This document shows positions 1-12,854 of a stretch of DNA of 64,000 nucleotides, piece by piece. The position numbers were made by a program, and so were the translations under genes. How positions within the stretch are numbered: the first letter of the stretch is position 1; each line of letters starts with the position of its first letter. The notes beneath the pieces were generated by a model. That model had not been told where the DNA came from. It did not search any database and worked only from the letters and a program-made list of their open reading frames with translations. Origin of the DNA: Doris montereyensis (Eukaryota > Mollusca > Gastropoda > Nudibranchia > Dorididae); NCBI GenBank assembly GCA_037039925.1, contig JAXRKP010001183.1, forward strand, positions 82,501 to 146,500, in the 5' to 3' direction.

Positions 1-787
1 TGTAACAGTCACACTTGTCATGGGTTTCACTGAGAACAGAGAAGAATGTTCACAAGCGCCTGTGTGCACCCACCTTTCTGGAATTCGTGAGAGTCAGTCA
101 GTTTATTATGGGTCTCGCTGAGAACGGAAAAGAATGTTCACAAGCACATTTTAAAATTTGTTTAAGGCAGGGTTGCTCGGTCTTTATCGAAAGCAAGCAC
201 AGTGGAGGACATTGCTTTGTAATTATATATATTCCACTTCTCTCCTCTCTGTCTGTATGTATGTCTCTGTCTGTCTGTCTCTCTCTCCCTCTCCCTCTCC
301 CTCTCCCTCTCCCTCTCCTCCCCCTCCTTCCCTCCCTCCTTCCCTTTCCTATTCCACATCTTTTCTTCCTTCTCAGGAATTACCAACCAACTTTGTCATC
401 CCTTTTAAATGAGAGTTCAATGAACCTGTAAAATGAGTGGGTGGTGTATGCACACAGGTGTAGTTTCTATTATGTGTTTCACTGCCAAACACTGTCGCGG
501 TCCATATCATTTTAGATCTTGTTTTCATTTGATATATCTTTGAGTTGTTAATCAAGACATCACCAGTCACGGTTGCCATTACTACTTTCATTCCTCTTCA
601 TGTCGCACATTCTTGGATCTTAATGCAATACTGAACCTCTGGTTTTACCCCTACTTTATGAAAACAGTACTTACTCCTCAATCATGGTAGTTTTGTAAAG
701 TGCCGATTGTCATTCAAACGTTTTGGTGGGCAGTTGCTAGGCAGGTCTCATTTCTTTCCTCTCATTCATTTTCATCTGCATCATAGA
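1..787. other. intron sequence with TC-rich microsatellite
   Basis: No exon recognised. A ~45-bp direct repeat (GAACAGAGAAGAATGTTCAC type) occurs at about 19-62 and 108-151. A (CTCTCC)n/(TCTG)n tract spans about 238-345. The rest is unassigned intron of liprin-alpha. Confidence 0.6.
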
Positions 788-2515
788 TTGCAATCGACTC
801 CACTATTATGTGTGTTTACCCATGGTTATAAGGTGATCGACTCCACTATTATGTATGTTTACCCATGGTAATAAGGCAATTGACTCCACTATTTGTGTGT
901 TTACCCCAGGTGAAAATGCAATTAACTTCATTGTAATGTATATTTACCCATGGTAAAAAAGGCAATTGACTTCAGTGTTACGTATGTTTACCCACGTGAC
1001 TCCATTTATGTGTGTCTACCCATAGTAAAATAGGCAATCGACTCCTTTGGTATGTTTTACCCATGGTAAAATAGCAATTGACTTAACTAGTATGTATGTC
1101 TACCATTGGTGAAAAGGCAAATGACTCCACTGTTATAATGTTTACCATTGGTGTAAAGGCAATTGACTCCACTGTTATGATGTTTACCATTGGTGTAAAG
1201 GCAAATGACTCCACTGTTATGATGTTTACCATTGGTGTAAAGGCAAATGACTCCACTGTTATGATGTTCACCATTGGTGAAAAGGCAATTGACTCCACTG
1301 TTATGATGTTTACCATTGGTGAAAAGGCAATTGACTCCACTGTTATAATGTTTACCATTGGTGTAAAGGCAATTGACTCCACTGTTATGATGTTTACCAT
1401 TGGTGTAAAGGCAATTGACTTCACTGTTATGATGTTTACCATTGGTGTAAAGGCAATTGACTCCACTGTTATGATGTTTACCATTGGTGAAAAGGCAATT
1501 GACTTCACTGTTATGATGTTTACCATTGGTGTAAAGGCAATTGACTCCACTGTTATAATGTTAACCATCGGTGAAAAGGCAATTGGCTCCACTGTTATAA
1601 TGTTTACCAATTGTGAAAAGGCAATTGACTCCACTGTTAAAATGGTTACCATTGGGGAAAAGGCAATTGACTTCACAGTTATAATGTTTACCATTGGCGA
1701 AAAAGGCAAATGACTCCACTGGCATAATGTTTACCATTGGTGAAAAGGCAATTGACTCCCCTGTCATAATGTTTACCATTGGTGAAGAGGATATTGACCC
1801 TGCTGTCACCATGCTTACCATTGGTGAAGAGGCAATTGACCCAACTATCATAATGTGTACCAATAGTTGAAAGGCAATTGACTCGACTGTTATAATGTTT
1901 ACCATTGGTAAAAAGACAATTGACTCGACTGTTATAATGTTTATCATTGGTGAAAAGGCAATTGACACCACTGTTATAATGTTAACCAATGGTAAAAAGG
2001 CAATTGACTCGACTGTTATAATGTTAACCAATGGTAAAAAGACAATTGACTCCACTGTTATAATGTTTACTATTGGTAAAAAGACAATTGACTCGACTGT
2101 TATAATGTTAACCAATTGTAAAAAGGCAATTATTTCGACTGTTATAATGTTAACCAATGGTACAAAGGCAAATGACTCCACTGTTATAATATTTACCATT
2201 GGTAAAAAGACAATTGACTCCACTGTTATAATGTTTACTATTGGTAAAAAGGCAATCGACCCCATTGCTATAATGTTTACCATTGGTGAAAAGGCAATTG
2301 ACTCCACTGTTATAATGTTTACCATTGGTAAAAAGGCAACTGACTCCACTGTTATAATGTTAACCAATGGTAAAAAGGCAATTGACTCCACTGTTAATAA
2401 TGTTTACCATTGGTAAAAAGACAATTGACTCCACTGTTATAATGTTTACCATTGGTAAAAAGGCAATTGTCTCGACTGTTATAATGTTTACTATTATTGA
2501 AAAGCCAATTGACAA
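788..2515. repeat. 42-bp minisatellite
   Basis: Tandem units of the type GACTCCACTGTTATAATGTT followed by TACCATTGGTGAAAAGGCAATT, 42 bp each. They are very regular at 1100-1720 and 1880-2510 and degenerate before 1100. Because 42 is a multiple of three the array is open on both strands and gives long repetitive frames; these are not genes. It lies in the intron just before the first visible exon. Confidence 0.95.
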
Positions 2516-2585
2516 TATGAAAGAAAGAAAGAAAAGACTTTAGTTTAAATATGTTGCAAATATTTCTGTTATTATCTTTTTTCAG

Positions 2586-2687
2586 GAGCTAGCGACTGTG
2601 ACAAAAGAATTGAATCAGGTTAGAGAACAGCTGTTGGAAAGGGAAGAAGAAATTGGTGAACTCAAGGCGGAGCGGAATAACACTAGA
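2586..2687 (+). CDS. Liprin-alpha: liprin-alpha exon a (coiled coil)
   Basis: Encodes 34 residues beginning [20 protein letters not shown] and ending KAERNNTR, a signature of the liprin-alpha N-terminal coiled coil. The acceptor is TTTTTTCAG and the donor GTAAGT; the exon is in phase 0 at both ends. It is the first exon of the gene in the window, and earlier exons lie to the left of position 1. The heptad-like Leu/Glu/Lys pattern fits oligomerisation. Confidence 0.93.
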
Positions 2688-4830
<2,143 letters not shown>

Positions 4831-4905
4831 GTCAGAGAACGACTTAGTGTAGCATTAGAGAGAGTGGCACAACTAGAGGAAGAATTAGCCAGTGCCAATC
4901 AAGAG
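4831..4905 (+). CDS. Liprin-alpha: liprin-alpha exon c (coiled coil)
   Basis: Encodes 25 residues, VRERLSVALERVAQLEEELA then SANQE, matching the family sequence after ALDEK. Acceptor TTTATACCAG, donor GTGAGT, phase 0 at both ends. Confidence 0.95.
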
Positions 4906-5138
4906 GTGAGTTCTTTATAAAGATGTATCAATATGATATTGTTGAATTATGAATTGTTAAATTACCTCTAGATACAGGTCTGAAGAAATTAAAAGAAAAT
5001 TTATGGCTTATTATTATCAGAGAGGTCATGATATATTACATATCAGTCATTCTAAGTGTATCATCCTATTTTAATGCTTTATTTTAATATGGTTTGTGAA
5101 ATTTTTCTCATCCTTCCATAATTAAAGTTAGTTATCAT

Positions 5139-5463
5139 ATTTTTTACCGGGCAGTGGACAGGTAAGCACCTTTACCGGGTTTAGGCGATTCCGCCCTCCA
5201 CGAGTCTCCTGCTGCCTTGCAGGTGGGTCTTTGCTGCTAAGAGAGTTAACCCTGACAGAAAACAACCTGCTGCCTGGCAGGCTGGTCTTGGTTGACTAAT
5301 GGTTAAGGGAGTTAACCCTGACAGAATATAACCTGCTGCCTTGCATGCTAGTCTTGGGTGACCAAATGCTAAGGGAGTTAACCCTGACAGAAAATAACAA
5401 GGCCCAGTAGGGGGCCTCAAGGTGGCAGCCTCACCATCTACTTAGGGTACAGTGGGCCAATCA
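5139..5463 (+). repeat. element with 66-bp internal tandem units, copy 1
   Basis: Starts near CAGTGGACAGGTAAG and ends GGGTACAGTGGGCCAATCA. It contains three imperfect 66-bp units (AACCTGCTGCCTTGCAGG ... GGAGTTAACCCTGACAG). A close copy lies at 10428-10757 and runs directly into LINE reverse-transcriptase sequence. Here the next base pairs belong instead to an antisense RTE-type LINE. Unclassified. Confidence 0.85.
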
Positions 5464-6028
5464 CCTTCTGCCTTTTAGCTCGCTGGGAAGCATATGCCAT
5501 CAACAAATAATCTCCAATCACTTCTGTACTGGGCCAGCCTGTCCATAAATTTTCATGTTTGCCCCGTCTTCTTCATGTCTCCCTCCAGTTCTCTTCTCCA
5601 TGTAGGTTTTTTTGGCCGACCACTTGATCTTTTACCCTGTGGGTTCCATACTAGGCTCTGTCGTGTTATTGTGTGGCCTATCCACCTCCATTTCTTTTGT
5701 TTTAAATCTTTTTCAGCTAATACTTGTCCAGTTTTTACCAATAGATAAATGTTTCGGATAACTTTAGGCCAGAATATTTTGACAATTCTCCTCAGACATC
5801 TATTTATGAATGATTGTATTTTTTGTCGGGTAGTTTATGTGGTTCTCCATGTTTTTGAGCCATATATTAGCACTGACTTGACATTAGAGTTGAATATCCT
5901 TAGTTTGCTTCTTTCTGGTAAACTCTTGCTGGACCATACCTTGTTAAGGCTTAAAAATGCTTGTCGTGCCTTCTGTATCCTGGTTTTGACATCTTCCACA
6001 CCTCCCCAGCGATCAATTATGCTACCAC
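5464..6028 (-). pseudogene. RTE-type LINE 3' fragment, antisense
   Basis: Minus-strand frames encode the C-terminal part of a non-LTR reverse transcriptase: SIIDRWGGVEDVKTRIQKAR, then KLRIFNSNVKSVLIYGSKTW, then WRWIGHTITRQSLVWNPQGK and GRPKKPTWRRELEGDMKKTG. These blocks are typical of RTE-like LINEs. It is broken by a frameshift between about 5740 and 5835 and by a TGA after MKKTGQT, where a Trp codon is expected. A stop near 5475 closes the frame. Truncated and dead; it separates two parts of another repeat (5139-5463 and 6030-6078). Confidence 0.85.
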
Positions 6029-6029
6029 C

Positions 6030-6078
6030 GGAAGGTAGAATGGGAACTGATAAAGAAAGAAAAACCATATTTTTATAG
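6030..6078 (+). repeat. LINE tail fragment, same family as 10762-11690
   Basis: AAGGTAGAATGGGAACTGAT followed by AAAGAAAG closely matches 11598-11640, the KVEWELIKKKW end of the LINE there. It resumes exactly where the antisense RTE fragment stops. Confidence 0.7.
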
Positions 6079-6119
6079 TAGGGTATTCTCTACTTAGACC
6101 TTTTGTCATCTTATTCATC

Positions 6120-6265
6120 ATCATCATACCCCATTATCCCTCGTGGGCCATAGGCTACCAACAAGACCTCTTCACCATCCATGTCTTATGTAATCTTTTC
6201 CAATCATTATACCCCATTACCCCTCATGGGCATAGGCTATCAACAAGACCTCTTCACCATTCCTG
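6120..6265. repeat. short direct repeat
   Basis: Two copies, about 6128-6178 and 6210-6262, of a ~50-bp sequence containing ACCCCATTACCCCTCATGGG and CAACAAGACCTCTTCACCAT. Origin unknown; perhaps part of another antisense LINE. Confidence 0.55.
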
Positions 6266-6360
6266 TCATCTCCAGGTCTTTCAATTTCTTTCCAACTCTC
6301 TCCACCATATATTCTTTGGCCCTTCTTTCTCTTCCTGGTGGTACTTGTAACAAAACCATA

Positions 6361-6685
6361 GTGTTGTGAGCTTGTAATTACAACGGCACTTGTTCAAACC
6401 CCATGGCTGGCGGCCCAGGTGTTTTTTCCACAACATTGTACTCTTAGGAAAGGTCCTTCACTTTCCTCACTTGACTCAGGTGTGAATGAGTGCCCAGCCA
6501 TAAGAAGTGAAAGATCTTGTCAAAGTGTTAGTATGACATGTTTAACAGGTTGCTGTATTGTATGCTCCCCAAGGAGTTGAGGGCATTGAATGATATTGCC
6601 CGCTGGAGGATGAATGATGTGCAGTTGATGAGCCTGCACTTGTGCGGGGATGCATACAATACATCTACCTTTATCTTTATCTTTT
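6361..6685 (+). mobile_element. tRNA-related SINE
   Basis: Begins with a tRNA-like head (CACTTGTTCAAACCCCATGG resembles a B box). A central domain follows (TTAGGAAAGGTCCTTCACTT, then CTCAGGTGTGAATGAGTGCC) of the type shared by several invertebrate SINE families. The tail is GCGGGGATGCATACAATACA followed by CTTTAT repeats. A related central motif (TTGGGAAAGACACTTAACAC) occurs in the element at 31611. Confidence 0.7.
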
Positions 6686-6824
6686 ACTTGTTGATGTTTT
6701 TATTGATGGTCTCTTCACAGTGTGTCCTATTCACTGCCATTTTTGTTTCCTTAATTCATCTTCGATTGGCGTCTGTTGTATAATTAACCACAGCCCTTCA
6801 TTCCTTAATTTTTCACTGGCATTT

Positions 6825-7105
6825 GGGGGAACGGCAGTCCAAAGGCAAGCGTTGGCCTCTCAACCAAGCAGATTGAAAAGTTTTCTCCTTTTTTTTTTTT
6901 TTTTTTTTTTAGTAAAACCCACCCCGGTCCAGGTAGATTGATCGACACCTAGGCCCAACAGAAATGGATGATAAAAAGGAGGTCCCATGTACAGATCACA
7001 ACACTGGGCATATTACAGATCCCTTGGCTGTTTACAGGCAGTCCGGGCAACAGTTTTTAAATCCTTTCAAAACCACCAAAATCTCCTTAGTTGTGGATGC
7101 GGGTA
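6825..7105 (+). mobile_element. dispersed SINE-like repeat, family S2, copy 1
   Basis: Contains GGCCTCTCAACCAAGCAG, a poly-T tract (about 6889-6911), then ACCCACCCCGGTCCAGGTAG, CAGATCACAACACTGGGCAT and TTAGTTGTGGATGCGGGTAA. Another copy is at 17769-18050 and a fragment at 47973-48030. The head of copy 2 has a tRNA-like B box (GTGGGTTCAAACCC), so I infer a tRNA-derived SINE. Confidence 0.7.
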
Positions 7106-7385
7106 AAATGGAAGCAATCAATCATAGACATTTGTTGATGAATGTATATAAGTTATATAGAATTACCTTTGTGCTTTTATGCCATCTTATCACCATGCCT
7201 TATTTTGTATAGGCCATCCTGAATAGGTTTTGAATGAGTTTCGTTCTCTTTTGTGACAATCTGTACGTTGTCCTGCTGCCCTTTGCAGATTCAATTGATT
7301 CATTTTACACCCAACTTTTCCTGATTTTGAAAATGCTTTTCAACGTTGCTTTACTTATTTTCATGATCATTACATTATCACACAG

Positions 7386-7539
7386 CTATTCACATTCCGA
7401 GAGCAAGCGACCAAGTCTCGCCACTCAAGTGGTAGTATGGAGGATATGAAATCAAATCGTCCAGATTCCACCACCAACAATCAGGGTGATGGCGATATCC
7501 GTGAAAAACACCACTTTGTCTTCTAATCTTCTGCCAAAG
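7386..7539 (+). CDS. Liprin-alpha: liprin-alpha exon d (variable linker; frameshifted)
   Basis: Encodes LFTFREQATKSRHSSGSMED and then a Ser/Asn-rich stretch; the LFTFREQ start fits the family after SANQE. Read straight through, the frame meets TAA at 7524, and the exon (154 nt) ends in phase 1 while exon e needs phase 0. One base fewer in the A5 run at 7504-7508 would give an open frame ending NTTLSSNLLPK and joining RLSNGS in phase. Acceptor CACACAG. The donor is GTAACT at 7540, with a second donor GTAAGT six bases on at 7546. A homopolymer-length error is the simplest explanation. Confidence 0.8.
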
Positions 7540-8163
7540 GTAACTGTAAGTAGAATGATCAGTGTTTTCGTTTCACCCTTTATGAATTTCAGTTGTGTTT
7601 TTTGAGAATATTTTATGAAATTTATCTGGGGAAAAAAGAAGTGTGGCAAAGTAAAAATCTTGGTTTGAGCTATTTTATATTCCTTCAAAAACCACAGTAC
7701 AATGCCTTGATTGATTGTTTCTATACCATTGGAATTTTTGTTTTGTTTTCTTTTTGTTTTGTTCTTGGCTTTGTTTTCTTTTTTTATGTTGAGTCTATTT
7801 TTTCATCAGTGTAATGCAATGCTGCCAACCTACCTGCTAAAAAAAAGTGGATTTGTATAAAAAAAATTAGATTGTACACTGTTTGAGCTTTGTTTTGGTT
7901 TCTCTTTTCCACATTAATTTTGTTAGCATTTTCAAATTGTACACGTTTTTTTTTCCTATTTTCCTATTTTTGGCAAGCAATCTCCTATTTTTTCTGTTCA
8001 TAGGATTGGCAGCTCTGGTAATGTATCAGGGCATAAAGATATAAAAATATGATTTAATTCATCAATTTGGCATGAAGTGCCAAGAGAAATAAAAATGGAA
8101 TTAACCAATTACGATCATTCTTCAATCCTTCTTTTCACCTTTTCTTCTTCTCTGTCAAATCAG
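7540..8163 (+). other. intron
   Basis: T-rich intron between exons d and e. No further exon or recognised repeat. Confidence 0.6.
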
Positions 8164-8385
8164 CGTCTTTCGAATGGTTCCATTGAGCCAGATTCAGACA
8201 TGAATCGTGTCATGGAACTCCAAGAAACTGTTGAAAAGCAGAACTCTGAACTCACCTCAACTCGCACGCGCTTGCTGGAGTTGAACAACAAGATGACGGA
8301 ATTGGAGGAGAACTTTTCCACAAGTCAGCGGGAACTACTTAAAGCCCAGGAGGCATGCAATAAACTTCAGCGTGATTTACGGGAA
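8164..8385 (+). CDS. Liprin-alpha: liprin-alpha exon e (coiled coil)
   Basis: Encodes 74 residues starting RLSNGSIEPDSDMNRVMELQ and ending KLQRDLRE. The RLSNGSI and ELQETVEKQN blocks are family hallmarks. Acceptor TCAAATCAG, donor GTAAGT, phase 0 at both ends. Confidence 0.95.
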
Positions 8386-8479
8386 GTAAGTCAAGATATG
8401 TAGAACATTAGTGGTAAGAATGTGTTTTGTAAAAGCAATACTCTTTCAAGGCTTTTCTGGCCTATTCTAGAGCCTAAAG

Positions 8480-8670
8480 TGGAACAGGTGATATTACATC
8501 ACTTTATTGGGACATGATGCTAATCTGTAACAAGTTTTACACCTCAGCTGATACTTATACCCATATTTTGCACTTGGGCTGATTGAGAAACACAATGTCG
8601 GACTTAACATCGCAAGGATTTGAACCCGGCACTTCATGATTGCAAGTCCGGCAGCCTTATTACTAGAATG
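8480..8670 (-). mobile_element. tRNA-derived SINE, family S3, antisense copy 1
   Basis: On the minus strand a tRNA-like B box (GGGTTCAAATCC, read from GGATTTGAACCC at about 8619) is followed by CCAAGTGCAAAATATGGGTA and a conserved CAGATTAGCATCATGTCCC. A second antisense copy is at 41341-41485. Confidence 0.65.
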
Positions 8671-9106
8671 TATACTTTGTAAAAATATGCGTGTGTTTGG
8701 AATATGGCCCTTTATTGTGTTTAAATGGAATGTGAAGGAAAGATAAAGAAAAAAACAGGATATGAGAAATGGTCACTCCATTTTTCAGTATGACAAAAAG
8801 ATGGTACATTGAAGAAAATTTATACCCTTTAAGAGACTGCTTTCACAAGTTTTTCAATGTATTTATATCTTTTGGTATAACAAATTAGCCTGAGCGTTTT
8901 ATTACAAAGAACAAACTGTTGAAAAGGAAGCAAGCATGGAAGCTATGACTTCATTTTCGTGCTGAAATATATTGAATTTTTTAACTTCTACTAAGATCTT
9001 ATGGATTTAAATACTGCTTGAAACTTTTTCTGATTCAGTTTAATTTTAGGCACTGATAATGAAGTCAATTCAACATCCCCCCCCTCCCTCTTGTGCGATT
9101 CCTTAG

Positions 9107-9253
9107 TCTCAGGCGCAGAAAGAAGATCAAGAAGAGCGTATAGCAACTTTAGAAAAGAGGTATCTGAATGCCCAGAGGGAATCCACATCTGTCCATGACC
9201 TGAATGACAAGCTGGAGGCTGAGGTCCAATCACAGACTGGCAATTTACGTTCC
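9107..9253 (+). CDS. Liprin-alpha: liprin-alpha exon f (coiled coil)
   Basis: Encodes 49 residues including [20 protein letters not shown] and [15 protein letters not shown], matching the strongly conserved EERI(T/A)TLEKRYL block. Acceptor TTCCTTAG, donor GTATGT, phase 0 at both ends. Confidence 0.96.
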
Positions 9254-9438
9254 GTATGTACATTCATCAAAGCATTTTCTGCACATTTATTGTGGTATAA
9301 TATATATTTCTGTGTAATAATCTTAGTATCGTGGTGTCATCGTTGTTTTATTTACTTTCTATTCATTTTTCCAATGGTCAATGCACCAATTATTGTTCCG
9401 CTCCCACACATATATTCTTACATGAAGGTGTAAACAGC

Positions 9439-9560
9439 TGGTGGGTGCTACTAGTAGAGCCGTTTTTTTTTTTTTTTTTTCTTTACACTTGTCTCTCATC
9501 TTACTGTTTCCTCTCAATTCACCCTTGATATGCACACGTGACAGAGGAAAACTTTCAGTC
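9439..9560 (+). repeat. R140 dispersed repeat, copy 1
   Basis: Begins CTGGTGGGTGCTACTAGTAG, has a poly-T insertion, and continues CTTGTCTCTCATCTTACTGT then TTTCCTCTCAATTCACCC. It belongs to a ~140-bp family found seven times in this window, always in this orientation. Confidence 0.7.
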
Positions 9561-9689
9561 AAAGCTGAAAGTTTTGTTACCTGGATTTGACATAACATTA
9601 TGGTGATAATGTGGGTTACTTTTTTACATTTTGTCTATTTAGAATGTATTTGCTTTCACTGGAGCTTGTCATATGAAGTAATTTATGAT

Positions 9690-10265
9690 ATTGATAATAA
9701 TAATAATAATAATAATAATATGAATTTATAAGGCGCATTATCTTAGCATTAAAAGCTCTATGCGCCGTACAAGACAATTTCATACATTTTAAAACATATT
9801 ATTATGATTGGAATAAAATCAAAATTAAAATTACCATGCATACATTAAGAAAAAGTCGACCTAAAAAGATGGGTTTTAAGGTTCTTCTTGAAAGATTCGT
9901 AAGACGAAGACAATTTACACAAATCACTGAGGTCATTCCATAAACGAGGACAACAGACTGAGAAGGCTCTATCACCCGTACGCGTAAACGCACGAGGCAT
10001 AGAAAGGTTATTGTCATAACTAGATCTAAGGGTTCGTGAAGGCACATGATGCGAAATAAGTTCGCTGAGATAGGGGCCTGTTCATGTAAGCATTTGTAAA
10101 GGATTTTGAATTTAATTCTCTCAATTATAGGCAGCCAGTAGAGGTCTTTTCAGAACGGAGTAACATGGTCATTCTTATTCTTAAGAGCAATTACTTTAGC
10201 AGCGAAGTTCTAAACTTTCTGAAGTTTTTTAATAGAATTTTTAGGTAAGCCAAAAAAGTAAAGAA
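9690..10265 (-). pseudogene. non-LTR retrotransposon 3' end, antisense
   Basis: The minus strand encodes FTRTGDRAFSVCCPRLWNDL and SSYESFKKNLKTHLFRS, the C-terminal block seen in many CR1/L2/Jockey-type LINEs. A 3' untranslated end follows, containing GGCGCATAGAGC and ATGCGCCTTATAAATTCATA and then (ATT)n, i.e. the (AAT)n at 9697-9720 on the plus strand. 5'-truncated and not open throughout. Confidence 0.8.
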
Positions 10266-10427
10266 TTACAGTAGTCAATGAGTATGGGTTGTTGCTTGGC
10301 TCCGTGTTTAGGGTGATGCATTGTGATAAGTATACATAATAATAGTACTAGTGTTTCTATTCTGGGGAATTCAACCACTACATCCTCGCATCTGATTCTG
10401 CTTCTGTCTATTCAGTGATGCATGGTA

Positions 10428-10757
10428 TTTTTCCAGGACAGTGGACAGGTAAGAACCTGTACAGGGCGAGATGATCCCGCCCCTCATGAGTCTCCTGCTG
10501 CCTTGCAGGCAGGTCTTAGCTGACCAAAGGCTAAGGGAGTTAACCCTGAAAGAAAACAACCTGCTGCCTTGCAGGCGTCTTGGCTGACCAAAGGCTAACG
10601 GAGTTAACCCTGGCAGAAAATTACAACCTGCTGCCTTGCAGGCTGGTCTTGAATGACTAACAGCTAAGGGAGTTAATCCTGACAGAAAATAACAAGGCCC
10701 GATAGGGGGCCTCAAGGGGGCAGCCCCACCATCTACCTAGGGTACAGTGGGCTAATC
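10428..10757 (+). repeat. element with 66-bp internal tandem units, copy 2
   Basis: Second copy of the repeat at 5139-5463, with imperfect ~66-bp units (AACCTGCTGCCTTGCAGG ... GGAGTTAACCCTGAC). It ends GGGTACAGTGGGCTAATCA and continues without a gap into the LINE coding sequence at 10762, so it may be part of that LINE family. Confidence 0.85.
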
Positions 10758-10761
10758 AAAA

Positions 10762-11690
10762 ATGAAGAAAATGAATGTAGGTATGTGGAAGCTCAAACCA
10801 GTAAATGTATCAATGCTTTCATTTGCTGATGATTTAGTTCTGTTTGGAAAATCAGAAAGGGACCTCCAGTCAAATATCAACATAATGAATAATGAATTAA
10901 ATAAAAGAGGAATGAGAGTAAATGCAAAGAAAACCAAAACAATGCTAGTAACTAGGGAAACTAAAACACAAAGTCTTAAATTAGGCAGGGAAAAGTTAGA
11001 ACGAATTCAAAGCTACAATTACCTAGGATTAATGATTAACTCAGAGGGAAAACTAAGAGAAGAAATCAGCCAGAGAATCCAAAAGGCAAGTGCAATATAT
11101 AATCATCTAGGAAAGGCATTTGTAGGTAAACAAGAATTGTCAACAAAAACCAAAATGGCAGTATACAACACAGTTTATTGTTCTACTCTCCTCTATGGCA
11201 GTGGAACCTGGACCTTAGACAGTAGGGAATACAGTAGAGTGCAGGCAGCCGAAACGAAATATCTAAGAAGAGTAGTAGGGAAAACTAAAAGAGACAAAAT
11301 CAGAAACACAACAATAAGAGATCAAACCAAAGCAGATAGCATAAAAACTAAGATAGAAATAAATCAACTGAGATGGTTTGGGCATGTTAACAGAATGAAT
11401 GACAATACAAATAGCTAAATCAGTATACAGTGTTAAAACTCAAGGTAAAAGACCAAAAGGCAGATATCGGAGAAAGTGGGAAGAAGATATAAAAGAGGCA
11501 TTAACGCAAAGAAATTTAACTTTCACCCAAGGAAACAGAAAATGTCAGGACAGGGCAACCTGGAGAAAGATAATTTGGCATCTAAAACCCATACACCCAA
11601 AGGTAGAATGGGAGCTGATAAAGAAAAAATGGTATTTTACCCCAATGAAAATAAACCAGTTAACAACTAAATTTACATGAAACATTTCTG
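10762..11690 (+). pseudogene. LINE reverse-transcriptase C-terminal half (family A)
   Basis: Starts inside the reverse-transcriptase domain just before the catalytic motif: VSMLSFADDLVLFGKSERDL has the polymerase motif-C core ADD. Then come the YNYLGLMIN block, STLLYGSGTWTL, LRWFGHVNRMND and, in another frame, GKRPKGRYRRKWEEDIKEAL and PKVEWELIKKKWYF. A frameshift lies at about 11395-11417. Everything upstream of motif C, including the endonuclease, is missing. A related antisense fragment is at 39728-39985 and a tail fragment at 6030. Non-autonomous and inactive. Confidence 0.9.
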
Positions 11691-11875
11691 TCATCCAATA
11701 GTGCTACTGTTTTCCTCCTTTTTTCTTTTCTTTTGTTGAGTTTAAGAGAGCATTAACAAGTCATAATCGTCTTGCCTCAACCTTGATTCAAACTCTTCTC
11801 ACTTAAAAGTCTGTTAGATCAGTTTCTTTTCCCTGAGGTGACACTATAACATGCACCCTCTCTCTGTCTCAACAG

Positions 11876-12010
11876 GCTGAGGAGAAGTGCAGAACTTTGC
11901 AAGAGAAGGTAGACCATCTGGAGCAAAAGTTGTTGCAGTCCTTGAAAAAAGTGGAGGCCATGCCGACAATAGAAGCAGAACTACAGCAAAGAATGGATGC
12001 CCTGAACCAG
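11876..12010 (+). CDS. Liprin-alpha: liprin-alpha exon g (coiled coil)
   Basis: Encodes 45 residues, AEEKCRTLQEKVDHLEQKLL through VEAMPTIEAELQQRMDALNQ. The MPTIEAEL(Q)QR block equals the vertebrate LPEVEAELAQR. Acceptor CTCAACAG, donor GTAAGT, phase 0 at both ends. Confidence 0.95.
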
Positions 12011-12334
12011 GTAAGTATGGTGGTAGTGTTCAGTCTTGGCTCAACGTGACCAGCAGTGGTCCCTACATTCTTCACCACATCAGGTCTTTTACCAATGCTA
12101 CAACCATAGACATGTCGACATAAGCTTTTGTTCTTCTTCATATAGTGGCTGCCGGTCGCTATCCGTGCTTGGAGGAGCATTGACAGGTAAAGCCTAACAA
12201 AAAAATGCAACGCCCGCACTTATGTTAAGACGACTAATACACATATTTGAATTCAAATGATATATTAAGGAGATCATGGGAAAAGTCATTTTTAGTTGTT
12301 TGCAAAAACGTGTGGTTTTTCCAAAATTGCTCCG

Positions 12335-12854
12335 TAAGAAGATAATGACTAACAGAGAGGATATACTCGTCGAAGGCTATGTGTTGGGAATGAACTGCCA
12401 ACTTGTTCCTGCTCACAGGAAAAGAAATCACCTAGAGCCTTACCCTTGTAGGGAACAGCAACAGAAATGTACATTATTTTTATTATTATTATTTGAATCA
12501 ACAGAATATGTCTCTTTCGATTTTCTTTCCCAATTATTCTACTAAGTTGGTGGTTAATGAGCGCTGCCCTGGGAGTTTGCGTCTTCTTGCATTAAGAAGA
12601 TAATGACTAACAGAGAGGATATGCTCGTCGAAGGCTATGTGTTGGGAATGAACTGCCAACTTGTTCCTGCTCACAGGAAGAGAAATCACCTAGAGCCTTA
12701 CCCTTGTAGGGAACAGTGCGCAACAGAAATGTACATTATTTTTATTATTATTATTTGAATCAACAGAATATGTCTCTTTCGATTTTCTTTCCCAATTATT
12801 CTACTAAGTTGGTGGTTAATGAGCGCTGCCCTGGGAGTTTGCGTCTTCTTGCAT
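12335..12854 (+). repeat. near-identical tandem duplication, ~258 bp
   Basis: Copy 1 starts at about 12335 and copy 2 at about 12593. Both run from AAGAAGATAATGACTAACAG to GGGAGTTTGCGTCTTCTTGC. I see only a few differences, including one single-base change early on and a TGCG insertion in copy 2 near 12717. Either a recent duplication or an assembly duplication of one allele. Confidence 0.9.

Noticed and set aside
1083..2416. Long open frames on both strands made of 14-residue repeats
   Set aside because: They are read-through of a 42-bp minisatellite; any 3n unit without stops gives this. No conserved domain or gene structure.
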